From Devosia sp. A8/3-2 (GTDB taxonomy: Bacteria > Pseudomonadota > Alphaproteobacteria > Rhizobiales > Devosiaceae): a stretch of DNA of 64,000 nucleotides. A model generated the notes under the pieces. It made no database searches. It was not told where the DNA came from and saw only the letters and a program-made list of their open reading frames with translations. The stretch's first letter is position 1. The number at the start of each line of letters is the position of its first letter. Location of the stretch: contig CP104975.1 in assembly GCA_025452255.1 (NCBI GenBank), forward strand, positions 451,228 through 515,227, read 5' to 3'. Position numbers and translations under genes: made by a program. Positions 9,745 to 18,395 of the stretch are shown here, piece by piece.

Positions 9745-9972
9745 ATGCCCATTCAGTATCGAATAATCGACCTTGCGACCTCTGTGATCGACCCGCGGGA
9801 ACTCGTCGTGCAAGCCAGCAGCCCCGAACGCGCCGTATTGGAAGCCCTCGGCGTTGAAGTCGTGCGGAGCGGATCAAAGCCCGACCTCCGCGCCCGGGTT
9901 TACTTCCAGCATCCCGGTCAACCCGTATCGATGGTCCGTCTCTATTCCAAGGCGGGAAGCCGGCAGGGATAG
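9745..9972 (+). CDS. small hypothetical protein, probable stress gene
   Basis: 75 residues from the ATG at 9745 (MPIQYRIIDLA); an upstream in-frame start at 9730 is less likely. No recognised domain. The sequence is soluble, with a SPERAVLEALG helix and a C-terminal RARVYFQHPGQPVSMVRLY strand-like segment that looks like a conserved small alphaproteobacterial family. Preceded by an EcfG-type promoter. No membrane segment or signal peptide. Confidence 0.55.
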   Translation: MPIQYRIIDLATSVIDPRELVVQASSPERAVLEALGVEVVRSGSKPDLRARVYFQHPGQPVSMVRLYSKAGSRQG

Positions 9973-10032
9973 TCGGAGGATCACGCAATGTGTCGGCAGA
10001 TGATAGGACGACTCCTTGAACGCCCTTAAAGT

Positions 10033-10247
10033 TTAATTGTCGGGGCCAGATCGATGGACCACCTCTATACCCTCCCCGTCATCGACGGAGACTCGCGCTG
10101 CTTTGCCGGCCTTGGAGTCAACCTTTGCAAGAGACACCGCTCGGTCGATGGCAATCTGGCGGCCAGGTATGGCCCGAAGCGGGCACCGTCGAGCATTACC
10201 CACCATTGCTCCGAACGTTGCACCACCAGATATTCAGCTTGCCGCAT
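10033..10247 (-). CDS. DUF2188-like small protein (one frameshift)
   Basis: Small protein of about 71 residues. The start MRQAEYLVVQ (ATG 10247, GGAGG site 5 bases upstream) is followed by WWVMLDGARFGPY, which matches the pattern of DUF2188-like proteins (strand, W, D-G-x-x-x-GPY). The frame then changes near 10160 and the helix QIAIDRAVSLAK and tail ARVSVDDGEGIEVVHR continue to a stop at 10033. Only the combined reading gives the family pattern. Function unknown; such proteins are often stress-associated in Hyphomicrobiales. Confidence 0.55.
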
Positions 10248-10419
10248 CTCGACCTCCGCATGGTCTCGCAGATGCAATCGTGTATCGGTGCAGTTTGTTG
10301 CTTCAATTTATGAGGAAAGTGGGCTTAACCAAGCGTCGGGGAAGCCAGAGTGATCAGCTCGATGGCATCGCGGATCACATGAATATTTGCCCGCGGACCT
10401 CCGCATGCGAGGATCGGTC

Positions 10420-10530
10420 ATGGCAAGCAATGCGTCAATTGCCCTGTTGCTCGAGGACGAGCCTCTAATCTCGATAGACGTCGAGGATACCCTCGAAGCG
10501 GCGGGCTTTGCCGTGACCACAGCGATGGCG
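10420..10530 (+). pseudogene. response regulator receiver domain, N-terminal remnant
   Basis: From ATG 10420 the reading gives IALLLEDEPLISIDVEDTLE and AAGFAV, the first strand, acidic pair (ED) and first helix of a single-domain CheY-like receiver of the type encoded beside HWE kinases. The homology stops near 10530, where the opposite-strand Crp/Fnr remnant begins; the phospho-accepting Asp and the rest are absent. A truncated remnant rather than a frameshifted gene. Confidence 0.6.
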
Positions 10531-10975
10531 TGCAGGGTGTGGTCACGCCGGAACGCCGCACGCCAAGCATGATGGCTAGCAACTCGTGCGCCACGTCGAA
10601 CGACGCTCCCTCGACGCGGTCATCGGTCATCAGCAACAACCACCGCTCAGGTAGGGAGCCTGCGCACTCGCCAACGCGGTATAGGCGCCCTCCCCCAATG
10701 TGGGCACATAGGGCAAGAGCCGGCCGCAAGGTCGGACCGCTGTTCAAGGCTGTCGTCAGAGTGCGAGATGGCATCACCAGTGCCCTGTGCCACCCAGTGG
10801 TGGTTACTTTCGATGGTTCCTGCCCGGGCCCATACCTCTCGAAGACGATCGCCGTCGCCGCCGCGATAGGTTGCGCCGAACTCGATTTTCGAGGTGGCAC
10901 ACTGCCTCGCGTCTCGGTTGACGAACCGGATGACGGCGTGCCTGTGGCCTACGATACCAGTCAGACGCTCTAGGT
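10530..10975 (-). pseudogene. Crp/Fnr-family regulator remnant
   Basis: In one minus-strand frame ERWLLLMTDDRV, followed by HELLAIMLGVRRSGV, matches the last cNMP-domain helix and helix-turn-helix of FixK/Crp-type regulators. ALVMPSRTLTTALNSGPTL upstream matches the preceding region. Several frame changes (near 10640-10720) and a missing C-terminal wing make it non-functional. It abuts the receiver remnant head to head, so two unrelated gene ends have been joined. Confidence 0.5.
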
Positions 10976-11015
10976 GCACTGTTCCGGAACGGCCACCATA
11001 ATGATCGGCGCTACC

Positions 11016-11221
11016 CTAGGGAACCTTAGCGGCGTCCGGGGCCGGGATGATTGAGTCGTCATCGTCCGGCAACGGCATATAGCCTTGGCCCATGAGCCAG
11101 TCCCTGACGATGACGTTGACGGCGTCATCGTAAGTCATCTTCCCCGCGGCGGCTCGTTCCGATCGGCTATGAACTGCTCCACTCCGTCGAGCAGGTCTTT
11201 GTCCAGCTTCACGGAAGTCAT
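11016..11221 (-). CDS. small ribbon-helix-helix-like protein (one frameshift)
   Basis: Starts at ATG 11221, overlapping the stop of the upstream 69-residue gene (ATGA). MTSVKLDKDLLDGVEQFI resembles the N-terminal strand and helix of ribbon-helix-helix proteins. After a one-base frame change near 11141, MTYDDAVNVIVRDWLMGQG and an acidic tail (PDDDDS) follow. About 68 residues. The antitoxin- or CopG-like assignment rests on pattern only. Third gene of a tightly coupled trio. Confidence 0.5.
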
Positions 11222-11427
11222 TTGGACTTGGGGCCCTCGTTCTTCGGACGCGCTGGCGCCTTGCCGTCATGGGTGTAGGAGTTCGGCCCAATATCTGGTC
11301 CCTTCGGGCGGTTGGTGCCACCGGGACGCGGGATTTTGTCGTAGTCCTCTTCGGTCGACGGATGGGGGTCGGCGACATCGTTCTTTCCGGCAGTGCCCTC
11401 ACCGGTGGGGAGCCCCTCGCGGCTCAT
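11218..11427 (-). CDS. hypothetical hydrophilic protein, 69 residues
   Basis: Highly polar, proline- and charge-rich protein (PSTEEDYDKIPRPGGTN, DGKAPARPKNEGPKSK) with no hydrophobic core, probably disordered. Its ATG overlaps the stop of the DUF3606 gene and its stop overlaps the next start, so all three are coupled. Such low-complexity small proteins often belong to general stress regulons. No family assigned. Confidence 0.6.
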   Translation of the reverse strand: MSREGLPTGEGTAGKNDVADPHPSTEEDYDKIPRPGGTNRPKGPDIGPNSYTHDGKAPARPKNEGPKSK

Positions 11428-11588
11428 TTTGCACTCAGCTTCTTCTCGAGGGCCTTGCGGCTATTGCCCGCGGATTTCACGGCGTCTTTGACCTCGGACG
11501 TCGATGCGCCGGTTTTGCCGGCTTCGTACTTCACTTCATGGTCCTGATCACCGGCAACACGGGCGCGGTCCTGTTTTGTGTTGGGCAT
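11424..11588 (-). CDS. DUF3606 domain protein
   Basis: 54 residues, found by translating the stretch directly. It begins MPNTKQDRARVAGDQDHEV with KYEAGKTGAS, followed by SEVKDAVKSAGNSRKALEKKL, the pattern of DUF3606 proteins of Hyphomicrobiales. Ribosome site GGAGAGG is placed 6-7 bases before the ATG. First gene of the three-gene unit with the ORFs at 11218 and 11016. A likely EcfG-type promoter lies upstream (11621-11645). Function unknown. Confidence 0.7.
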   Translation of the reverse strand: MPNTKQDRARVAGDQDHEVKYEAGKTGASTSEVKDAVKSAGNSRKALEKKLSAK

Positions 11589-11620
11589 GATGAGCCTCTC
11601 CAAGGTTATGTGGCTATTTC

Positions 11621-11645
11621 AACGCTCGACTGAATCGATGGTTCA
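11621..11645 (-). promoter_or_regulatory. possible EcfG-type promoter (TGAAC-16-CGTT)
   Basis: Read on the minus strand, TGAAC (11645-11641) and CGTT (11624-11621) are 16 bases apart. The first base of the -35 element deviates from GGAAC. It lies 33 bases before the DUF3606 start, a fitting distance for a promoter. Confidence 0.4.
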
Positions 11646-11759
11646 CTATCCCTTGCACCGACATTCAGAAACCGACTGACTCGCCCACAAGCGCTCAAGG
11701 CCTGTGTCGCCAGATTCATAGACCGAGCGGAGGGGGTAACGATGTCGGACGTGGGCTTG

Positions 11760-12896
11760 CTAGGGTGTTGGCTGTAAGGACTGGGCGAAGTCCGCTATGG
11801 CGCGATTGTAGTCTGCGGATCGCTCCAGAAACCCCATGTGGTTGGCGCCCTCGATTGCGAGGTGGATGGTATCTCCCCGGTCGGCCGCAATCTGCCGCCC
11901 GGCCTGCGGCTTTGTCACGATGTCAATCTCGCCGGATAGAACCAAAAGTGGCGGGGTGACGCGCGCCATGGCGTGAGTGGCGTCCCATCGAAACATGGCG
12001 AGGTTGCCCCGGTCGATATTTCCCGGTGAGTTTCGCGTGGACAGCAATGTCGTATGTTCTAACTGACTCCGCGTCACATACTTGCCGAACCCCAGCCGGT
12101 TAGCCATGTGGGCGGTGCCGCTGAGATAGCTTTGCCAGACACTCAGCCACACTAGCGGCTGCAAAGCTATCGCGAGACGCATCAGCGGCTCCAGCAGCGG
12201 CCAGCGAATGGCTTGCGCCAGCCCGCTCAAAATCATGGTCTTGAGCGGGTTCGTATAGGTCGTGTTGACCAGCACGGTGCCGGCGACATGCGCGTCGAAG
12301 AAGGCCGGGTCGTCTCGCGCCAGCGTCTGGATGGTCATCCCACCAATGCTATGACCAACAAGGACAACCTTGCGCTCTCCGGCCGGGCCGACGACGGTTC
12401 GAAGGTCCTGGGCGAACTCGGTCAGGCCAATGGCGGAAGGGGAAGCGGGCGTTGACTGGCCCATGCCCGGAAGGTCCCAGCAGATCACGCGAAAGTTCCG
12501 CGCCAGATCGCGCTTGGCGTAAAACCAGATCGTGCTGTCCATGGCCCAGCCGTGCACCGAGATAATCGGCGGCGCGGCGGGCGACCCGAGTTGTTCGACA
12601 TAGAGCTTTGATCCGCTGGCGCCAGCGACGACCCGGCCCTCATCACGCAACGCAGCGGTGGGATCGGTGTCCGGCTTGGCAAGAAACGGCGTGATTATGG
12701 GTCGGCCGAGGAACGACAGACCCAACAAGCCAACCCCAGCCCAGAGGAACCAGCCGGTCCGGACGCGGACAATATCGCCATCCGCTTGTCGGATGAGGTC
12801 GCCGTCATACCAGTTCCACAACAGGGAGGCGGCAACGCCGAACACGCAGAGGGAAACAAGCATGAACACAAAACGGAATAGGACGAGTAGGGGCAT
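11760..12896 (-). CDS. membrane-anchored alpha/beta hydrolase
   Basis: Intact, 378 residues. Two hydrophobic segments near the N-terminus (about residues 4-26 and 48-66) anchor it in the inner membrane, followed by an alpha/beta hydrolase domain: VHGWAMDSTIW (oxyanion region), nucleophile elbow GHSIGG, the acid in LSGEIDIVTKP, and the histidine in GANHMGF. Substrate unknown; esterase or lipase-like. Downstream of the Mn catalase on the same strand with 71 bases between them, so it may be co-transcribed. Confidence 0.88.
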   Translation of the reverse strand: MPLLVLFRFVFMLVSLCVFGVAASLLWNWYDGDLIRQADGDIVRVRTGWFLWAGVGLLGLSFLGRPIITPFLAKPDTDPTAALRDEGRVVAGASGSKLYVEQLGSPAAPPIISVHGWAMDSTIWFYAKRDLARNFRVICWDLPGMGQSTPASPSAIGLTEFAQDLRTVVGPAGERKVVLVGHSIGGMTIQTLARDDPAFFDAHVAGTVLVNTTYTNPLKTMILSGLAQAIRWPLLEPLMRLAIALQPLVWLSVWQSYLSGTAHMANRLGFGKYVTRSQLEHTTLLSTRNSPGNIDRGNLAMFRWDATHAMARVTPPLLVLSGEIDIVTKPQAGRQIAADRGDTIHLAIEGANHMGFLERSADYNRAIADFAQSLQPTP

Positions 12897-12967
12897 GCGG
12901 GCGCCTTAAGTGGTGCGGAGATGTGAGGCGGGCGCGAAGGCAGGGCAGCCGTGCCGCCCTGTCACCC

Positions 12968-13893
12968 TTACCGGGACGCCTTGTAGAGCTTGGCGGCGAT
13001 TTCGTAGAATTCCTCGGGCGCATAGTCCGGCGTGAAGGCGGAAGGGACGCCCTGCAACTGCTGCATCTTGCCGCCGTCGGGCATGCCCTCGACCACTTCG
13101 AGCGGGCCCGGCGGGTCCCCGGCAGGGCAACTTCGTCATTGGACCAGATACCAGAGATATCCTGATAGTCCTCGGGGCTCCGAGTGTAGAGCCGGCGATG
13201 CGACCCCTCGTCGAGGTACTTTTGGCATTCCGGAATCTTGGCCAGCTCGATATTCGGCGTGGGCAGCATCTGCTTGATATCAACCCCCGTCAGCTTCTGG
13301 ATGGCGAGCGCATAGGAATGCGCATGCACCGAACCACGAACCAGCAGGTAGCCGCAGACCTCGCGACCTGTCGGATCGCTCAGTGTTTCATAGACCCGCA
13401 GCTTGTGCAGGCGAGCACCGCATTCGAGATGAAAATTGTGCAGCAGGTCGAAGATGACATTGCCGGTCGTGGTGATGAAGTCATTGTTCCACGAAACGCC
13501 GTTGCCATTGACCGGCGTCGCGCCGCCACCATTGGACAGGAACGCTGAAGCGAGGCGGATGTCGGTCATTGCCTCGAATGGCGTCTTGGAAATGTCGCCG
13601 CCGGTCCCCATATCGCCCTTCGGCTTGTCAGGCCCGTTGTTGAGCATTGCCACGCCGTTACAAACGAGTTCGACGTGCGCAAGCTCTTCGGCCGTGATGG
13701 AAGCCACCGAGCTGTAAAATGGCCTCAACTTGTCCTTTGAGCGAAAGTTGAAACTCTGGAACATGTAGTTGCCGAGCGTGGACATCTCACCATACTTGCC
13801 GCCGAGCAGCTCCTGCAGGGCCGCAGCAGCGTTCGGATCTTGTCTCTTGGGGGGCGGCAAATCGGTGATCAGCCTGTCTACTCGCATGAACAT
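12968..13893 (-). CDS. manganese catalase (one frameshift near the C-terminus)
   Basis: Dimanganese catalase that disproportionates hydrogen peroxide in the cytoplasm. The start MFMRVDRLI is followed by LQELLGGKYGEMSTLGNYMF; metal-binding residues lie in ITAEELAHVELV and in HNFHLECGARLHKLRV. Near 13120 one G is missing in a GGGG run; after it the normal tail GPLEVVEGMPDGGKMQQLQG continues to TAA at 12968. ATG 13893 has a GAGGAG site. An EcfG-type promoter (13924-13948) is placed ideally, so it is probably a general stress gene. Confidence 0.9.
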
Positions 13894-13923
13894 CTGGGAA
13901 GCTCCTCTATCTGAAGAGGCACC

Positions 13924-13948
13924 AACGATGTCGCTCGGTGGCCGTTCC
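13924..13948 (-). promoter_or_regulatory. EcfG-type promoter of the Mn catalase
   Basis: On the minus strand GGAAC (13948-13944) and CGTT (13927-13924) are 16 bases apart. The predicted transcript start, near 13917, is about 25 bases before the catalase ATG. Back to back with the element at 13996-14020. Confidence 0.7.
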
Positions 13949-13995
13949 ACGATTTCACACAAATTGATCAGGGTGGAGACGAGGGCCGTGCATCC

Positions 13996-14020
13996 GGAAC
14001 CAAACGGCCCTGTAGCCGTT
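13996..14020 (+). promoter_or_regulatory. EcfG-type promoter of the hybrid histidine kinase
   Basis: GGAAC at 13996-14000 and CGTT at 14017-14020 with a 16-base spacer. The kinase start codon at 14063 is about 36 bases beyond the predicted transcript start. Confidence 0.65.
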
Positions 14021-14062
14021 CGGCGGAATTGCCGTGATTCATGGATGGCCAAGGGGGACAGA

Positions 14063-16001
14063 ATGCAACGATCCGACCCATTTGAGGCCTCTGTTAGTCC
14101 TGATGGACGCTATCGGCTTCTAGTCGAATCCATCACCGACTACGCGATCTACATGTTGGACCCGCAGGGAACGGTGGCCAATTGGAATGCCGGCGCTCAA
14201 CGTTTCAAGGGGTACGCAGCCGAGGAGATCGTCGGGCAGAACTTCTCCAAATTTTACACCGAAGACGACCAGCGTGACGGGATACCGCAACGCAATCTAG
14301 CGATTGCGGCGCGCGAAGGGCGCTTCGAGGACGAAGGCTGGCGCATCCGCAAGGACGGCTCCCGTTTCTGGGCCAACGTGGTCATTGACCGGATCTTGGA
14401 CGGCGGCGGTCAATTGGCGGGCTTCGCCAAGATTACTCGCGACCTCACCGAACGCGCCAAGCAGGAAGAAGCGCTGCGGGCAAGCGAGCGGCAGTTCCGC
14501 CTTCTAGTGAAGGGCGTGACCGACTACGCCATCTATATGCTGGATCCCACGGGTCATGTCGTGGTTTGGAACGCTGGCGCCCAAAGGATCAAGGGCTACG
14601 AGGAATCCGAGATCGTCGGACAGCATTTTTCCCGCTTTTACACTGAGGAAGAGCGCTTGGCCGGTGAAGCCGACCGAAACCTCGAGGTCGCCGGGGAGAA
14701 GGGCAGTGTCGAACGCGAGGGATGGCGGGTGCGCAAGGACGGGACCCAGTTCTGGGCGCATGTCGTTATCGACGCCATCTACGACGGCGGCGAACTGATT
14801 GGATTTGCCAAGGTGACCCGAGACATTACCGAACGGCAGGAAGCACAATTGGCGCTCGACGCTGCCGGGAAACGCTGTTTCAGGCGCAGAAAATGGAAGC
14901 GATCGGTCAGCTCACGGGCGGGATCGCACACGACTTCAACAACCTGCTGATGGCCATTCTCGGCAGCCCGGAAATCGTCAGCAAGCGCCTCCCATACGAT
15001 GCCAAGATCTCTTCCTTTATCGAGAATGCCGTCCAGGGGCGCGCAACGGGGAGCGGCTCTAACCCAGCGCATGCTCGCATTCGCCCGGCGGCAGGAGCTC
15101 AAGATGGGACCGGTGGACGTCCCGGAAACCGTCAGAGGCATGAGTGAGCTGTTAGAGCGGGCCCTTGGCCCGTCTGTGTTCATCACTACCCGCTTTCCGC
15201 TATCATTGCCGCACGCTCTAACCGACAAAGCTCAGCTTGAATCCGCGCTGCTCAATCTCGCTGTCAATGCGCGGGACGCGATGCCGATTGGCGGACAAAT
15301 CGTTATCAGCGCGGCCCATAGGAAGATCGGGAGGGCAGCGGACAACGCCGTCAAACCCGGAAGCTACGTGGTCCTCTCGCTCATCGATCAGGGTGAAGGC
15401 ATGGACGAAGAAACGGTGAGCCGGGCAACTGAGCCATTCTTTACCACCAAGGGCGTCGGCAAAGGCACCGGCCTAGGGCTTTCAATGGTGCATGGGCTTG
15501 CCGAGCAATCGGGCGGCAGATTTGTGTTGTCGAGCAGAAGTGGGCAGGGGAACGACGGCGGAGCTATGGCTCCCGCTGGCCGAGGCGGAAACGGCGACGG
15601 AAATGCCGTCGCCCGTTACGGCGGAAAGCGGGATGACCGCAAAGCGGGTCCTCGTCGTCGACGACGATGCGCTTGTCCTGCTCAATACCGTTGCGATGAC
15701 GGAAGAACTTGGTCATCAGGTTTTCGAGGCCATGTCCGGGCGGGATGCGCTCAAAATTCTCCGGTCCCAGCAGATCGATATAGTGATCACCGACTACGCG
15801 ATGCCGCAGATGACCGGCGGGGCGTTGGCGACCTCGATTACTGCGGAGTGGCCACACATAAGGATCATCGTCGCCACGGGCTACGCCGAGATGCCCGAGG
15901 AATATAAAGGACGCTTTGAGCGCCTCGGCAAGCCATTCTGGTCCGCAGATCTTAAGGCTACGATTGAAAGAGTGGCGGGCGCGGACGCTGTGGTCTCTTA
16001 G
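14063..16001 (+). CDS. hybrid PAS-PAS histidine kinase with receiver domain (three frameshifts)
   Basis: Soluble hybrid sensor kinase, about 645 residues read through. Two PAS domains (each with Y-A-I-Y-MLDP, WNAGAQR and KGY motifs, then W-R-x-RKDG), a HisKA dimerisation domain with the phospho-histidine in GGIAHDFNNLL, an ATPase domain (N box LNLAVNARDAMP, G box GKGTGLGLSMV) and a C-terminal receiver (VLVVDDDAL, phospho-Asp in ITDYAMP, Lys in GKPF). Frames change near 14868, 15042 and 15553. ATG 14063 follows an AAGGGGGA site. No membrane segments: senses a cytoplasmic signal such as light or redox; those PAS types often bind a cofactor (inference). Confidence 0.85.
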
Positions 16002-16154
16002 CCTGCTTGTTCTCCAAGAACTGGACGGTAGCCATGTGCCGGCGTCGGTAGACCGGTTGAGTCTGTCCAACAAGGCATTCCGCACCATCCGCTAGGATCG
16101 ACAATCTGGCGCAGGCTTCCACAATCTGTTCAAACGGATGAACAGGAGACCAAT

Positions 16155-16500
16155 ATGCCATCCGGGGACGACACGGATCCCCTATGGGAGGTCAAAGCCT
16201 GAAACGGGCGCTTCACGCTGCTGGCGTGGCACTGTGGTCATGGAACGTCGACACCGACTCGTTTGCCATGGACGAGCAGGGCTTCACATTGTGGGGCCTT
16301 CCGCAGGCGACCAAAGTCGTCTTCGAGGACCTATCTTCTCGGATACACCCCGCTGATCGAGATCGCGTTCGCGCGGCGTTTAGGGCCACCCGAGCCATAC
16401 TGGGGGCCTTCGAAATAGATTTCCGGATTCTCCTAGGGGAAGAGGTCCGGTGGGTCTCGGCTCGCGGCCTCGGCAGTGATGAAGGCTTACGAACAGCACT
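16155..16500 (+). pseudogene. HWE histidine kinase, PAS-domain remnant
   Basis: Reading from ATG 16155, with a frame change near 16197, gives ALHAAGVALWSWNVDTD and IHPADRDRVRAAF, nearly the same words as the N-terminal PAS domain of the kinase at 24704-25713 (AAGVALWSWNVDTD, IHPADRDRVRAAF). Homology is lost near 16490 (after RWVSARGLGSDEG), so the kinase core is missing. A truncated paralogue. Confidence 0.7.
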
Positions 16501-16634
16501 TAACCCGCCGCCGTCAACCCACCCATTTACGCACACAAACCAACTTGCGAGTTTAGGGAGTGGTCTCCTGCCCCCGACTAAATATCTAAGGCTACGGGGT
16601 TTTCTTCCGGAACCGTTTCATATTCAATAGCTGT

Positions 16635-16898
16635 GGGCCCGCCGCTATGGGCCCATGGGAGGGCATGCATTCCCAAATCGTATGGCCCTCCCGATCTCCC
16701 ATTAGCTAGCCGGATCTGGCGGCCTCCGCTACTGGTAGCAGCGGACCCATTGTATTCGGGTCTAGGGAGGGCGCCAGGACGCCGCCCAGCGTCCTCCCGC
16801 CCATCGCTGGTGAAAGTCCCTCCATTTCCGCTATTGAACCTGAAGGTCCTTCCACAAGGGCTTGGGGAGAGCGAGATGAGCCCTCATCTTGCTCTCCC
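16635..16898. repeat. cluster of strong hairpins in a gene-free stretch
   Basis: Five stem-loops lie within 265 bases: GGGCCC-8-GGGCCC (near 16635-16655), GGGAGGGC (16657-16664) pairing with GCCCTCCC (16685-16692), GCTAC-2-GTAGC (16728-16739), AGGACGC-6-GCGTCCT (16776-16795), and a 16-base stem GGGAGAGCGAGATGAG (16865-16880) pairing with 16883-16898, with one G-T pair. No plausible protein is encoded on either strand. The last stem could serve as a terminator for the gene at 16928, but no T-run follows. Confidence 0.6.
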
Positions 16899-16927
16899 AC
16901 TCGAACTTTCCCCGATATCGATACCGC

Positions 16928-17242
16928 TCAGAGTCGAGAACTAAAGGTCTTAGGGGCAGCGGCCGCTAGTCCAACTTTTCTGCCGTTTTGAACCTGTTCC
17001 CGCCATTCATCCATTAGCTGGTCGATTTCCGCAGGCGACAGAATTTGTTGGCTATCCAAGACATAGGCCCGGGGTTCGCGCTCAAACTCGCGTGACCGAC
17101 GTTGTGAAATAGCTTCAAACGCATCAAGGGCATAATAGTAAAAGTCACTGGATCCAGCACCAGCACGTTCAGCAAAATCAGCGGGATATGGCTGTGCCGC
17201 AACGGGAAGCCACAGCACAGCAGTTTCAGACCACCAGTTCAT
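16928..17242 (-). CDS. hypothetical protein, 104 residues
   Basis: From ATG 17242 (GAGGAG site 7-8 bases upstream): MNWWSETAVLWLPVAAQPYP, then an acidic and basic helical part (AFEAISQRRSREFEREPRAY) and LSPAEIDQLMDEWREQVQNG. No recognised family. Codon use looks normal for the region and it has a good ribosome site, so it is probably real. The upstream minus-strand sequence has GGAAC with CTTT 16 bases later, a weak EcfG-like match. Confidence 0.5.
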   Translation of the reverse strand: MNWWSETAVLWLPVAAQPYPADFAERAGAGSSDFYYYALDAFEAISQRRSREFEREPRAYVLDSQQILSPAEIDQLMDEWREQVQNGRKVGLAAAAPKTFSSRL

Positions 17243-17459
17243 CTTTCTGCTCCTCATTTTGAGGGCAAAGCCGGGCCAGACCAAAAGTTCCGGCCAAATA
17301 GGGCCGCGGCGATTTGTGATTTTCGGAGGTGTCCGGTCATCAATCGCCTATCGCCGCAGCAGCTGCGCTCCACAAGCTCGTGAATGACCTGGATACTTCC
17401 GACGCATTGTAAGTTATTGCTTCGGAGATCAGTAACGTGTTCGCCACTAACTGTGGCTC

Positions 17460-17714
17460 ATGGACATAACGAACGACCGCCGACACGAAATGCGTGAAGC
17501 TCCAATTCTACGCGGCCCAGCCGTGGCAGATACAGGGCAAGCCCTTGTGGACGTGTCGGTCTTAAATGTATCGCTTACCGGGCTAATGATGAAATTGCCG
17601 GAAGACCACGACCTACCAGCATCATTCACGCTCTTGTTCTATGAGGCCCGGCAACCATGCGAACTGATTTGGAAGAATGGCCCCTTCGCCGGCGTACGTT
17701 TTGCCGAAAGCTGA
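17460..17714 (+). CDS. PilZ domain protein
   Basis: 84 residues, a stand-alone PilZ domain. The N-terminal RR-H-x-x-R motif (DRRHEMREAP) and the D-V-S-L-x-G-type segment (here VLNVSLTGLMMKLP) are the two c-di-GMP binding parts; the end CELIWKNGPFAGVRF is the usual closing strand. A c-di-GMP binding adaptor, cytoplasmic. The second motif reads NVSLTG, close to the D/NxSxxG consensus, so binding is likely retained. Terminator at 17782-17805 follows. Confidence 0.85.
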   Translation: MDITNDRRHEMREAPILRGPAVADTGQALVDVSVLNVSLTGLMMKLPEDHDLPASFTLLFYEARQPCELIWKNGPFAGVRFAES

Positions 17715-17781
17715 TGGCTCATCCCGCCGCGCTGCCTTCCCTCGGAATCCCTATGGCCGGCTCTGCTGAGCTTGATATGGA

Positions 17782-17805
17782 AAAGGCCCGCCGAAGCGAG
17801 CCTTT
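17782..17805 (+). terminator. probable terminator downstream of the PilZ gene
   Basis: AAAGGC-C-CGC-CGAA-GCG-A-GCCTTT forms a stem with one internal mismatch, a CGAA loop, and A/T runs on both sides, so it can stop transcription in either direction. It lies 68 bases past the PilZ stop. Confidence 0.5.
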
Positions 17806-18194
17806 GTTCCGTGGCGCATAACGCCAGAATGCCATAACCATATGGTGATTTGGCTCCCATATCGATGACGGCGCGCATTCCCGGCCGAGGACAGATCCTC
17901 GGCCGGGCGAGGCTGGCTGAGCAACCGGACTCGCGGCCTCAAGTGACGCTAATATTCTCCGCTTCGCGTGGCAGACTGTACCTACTTCGCAATTATTTGC
18001 GCTGCTTGTTGGGCAGTGATGGTGCAAACATCGATCTTGGGCCAAGGCATCTCAGCATAGAGAGGCCTTTCCAGGCTGCGTTGCGAGTTATCCTCTGGGC
18101 GCATCCTCCTTTTGACGTCATGGCCAATGCGCTTCCGAAGTGCATCAGGCGAACATGCCAATGTAAACCCAAACGCGCGATGGGCCTCATGACC
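17806..18194. other. gene-free stretch with a perfect hairpin
   Basis: No convincing gene. At 17880-17907 an 11-base perfect inverted repeat (CCCGGCCGAGG, 6-base loop) forms a strong GC hairpin without a T-run. Translated fragments are short and lack family features. Probably decayed DNA next to the TraG remnant. Confidence 0.4.
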
Positions 18195-18395
18195 GGTTAG
18201 GGCTTGCAGCTCTGGCCGATCTTGCAGGACGTTCAGCACCTCCGCGCAATCTACAAGGAAAACGCCAGCACGTTCTTCTCAAATGCCGGCGCGATCCAGA
18301 CTTTCGGCGTCAACGACCATGAAACAGCCGAATGGCTCTCCGAGACCATGGGCAAACAGACCGTCGAATATCAGACCAAATCAGTCTTCGGGTAG
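18195..18395 (+). pseudogene. TraG/VirD4 coupling protein, C-terminal remnant
   Basis: The reading QLWPILQDVQHLRAIY, then NAGAIQTFGVNDHETAEWLS, matches the region after Walker B of conjugative coupling proteins (family pattern: WPFLQDLxQL, then xNAGxxQxFGxND). The ATPase domain before it is gone and the frame stops at 18395, although a downstream frame may continue the Ser/Gly-rich part. Evidence that a conjugative element once inserted here. Confidence 0.7.

Noticed and set aside
10530..10973. 147-residue plus-strand frame
   Set aside because: The opposite strand carries recognisable Crp/Fnr helix-turn-helix text.
16635..16898. Hairpin cluster as a CRISPR array, intron or RNase P RNA
   Set aside because: Stems have different sequences and sizes, with no regular repeat-spacer pattern and no recognisable conserved core of those RNAs.
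17243..17310. EcfG promoter for the gene at 16928
   Set aside because: GGAAC is present at the right spacing but the second box is CTTT instead of CGTT, so I did not call it.
17880..17907. 11-base perfect GC hairpin as a terminator
   Set aside because: No T-run on either side and no gene ends close by.
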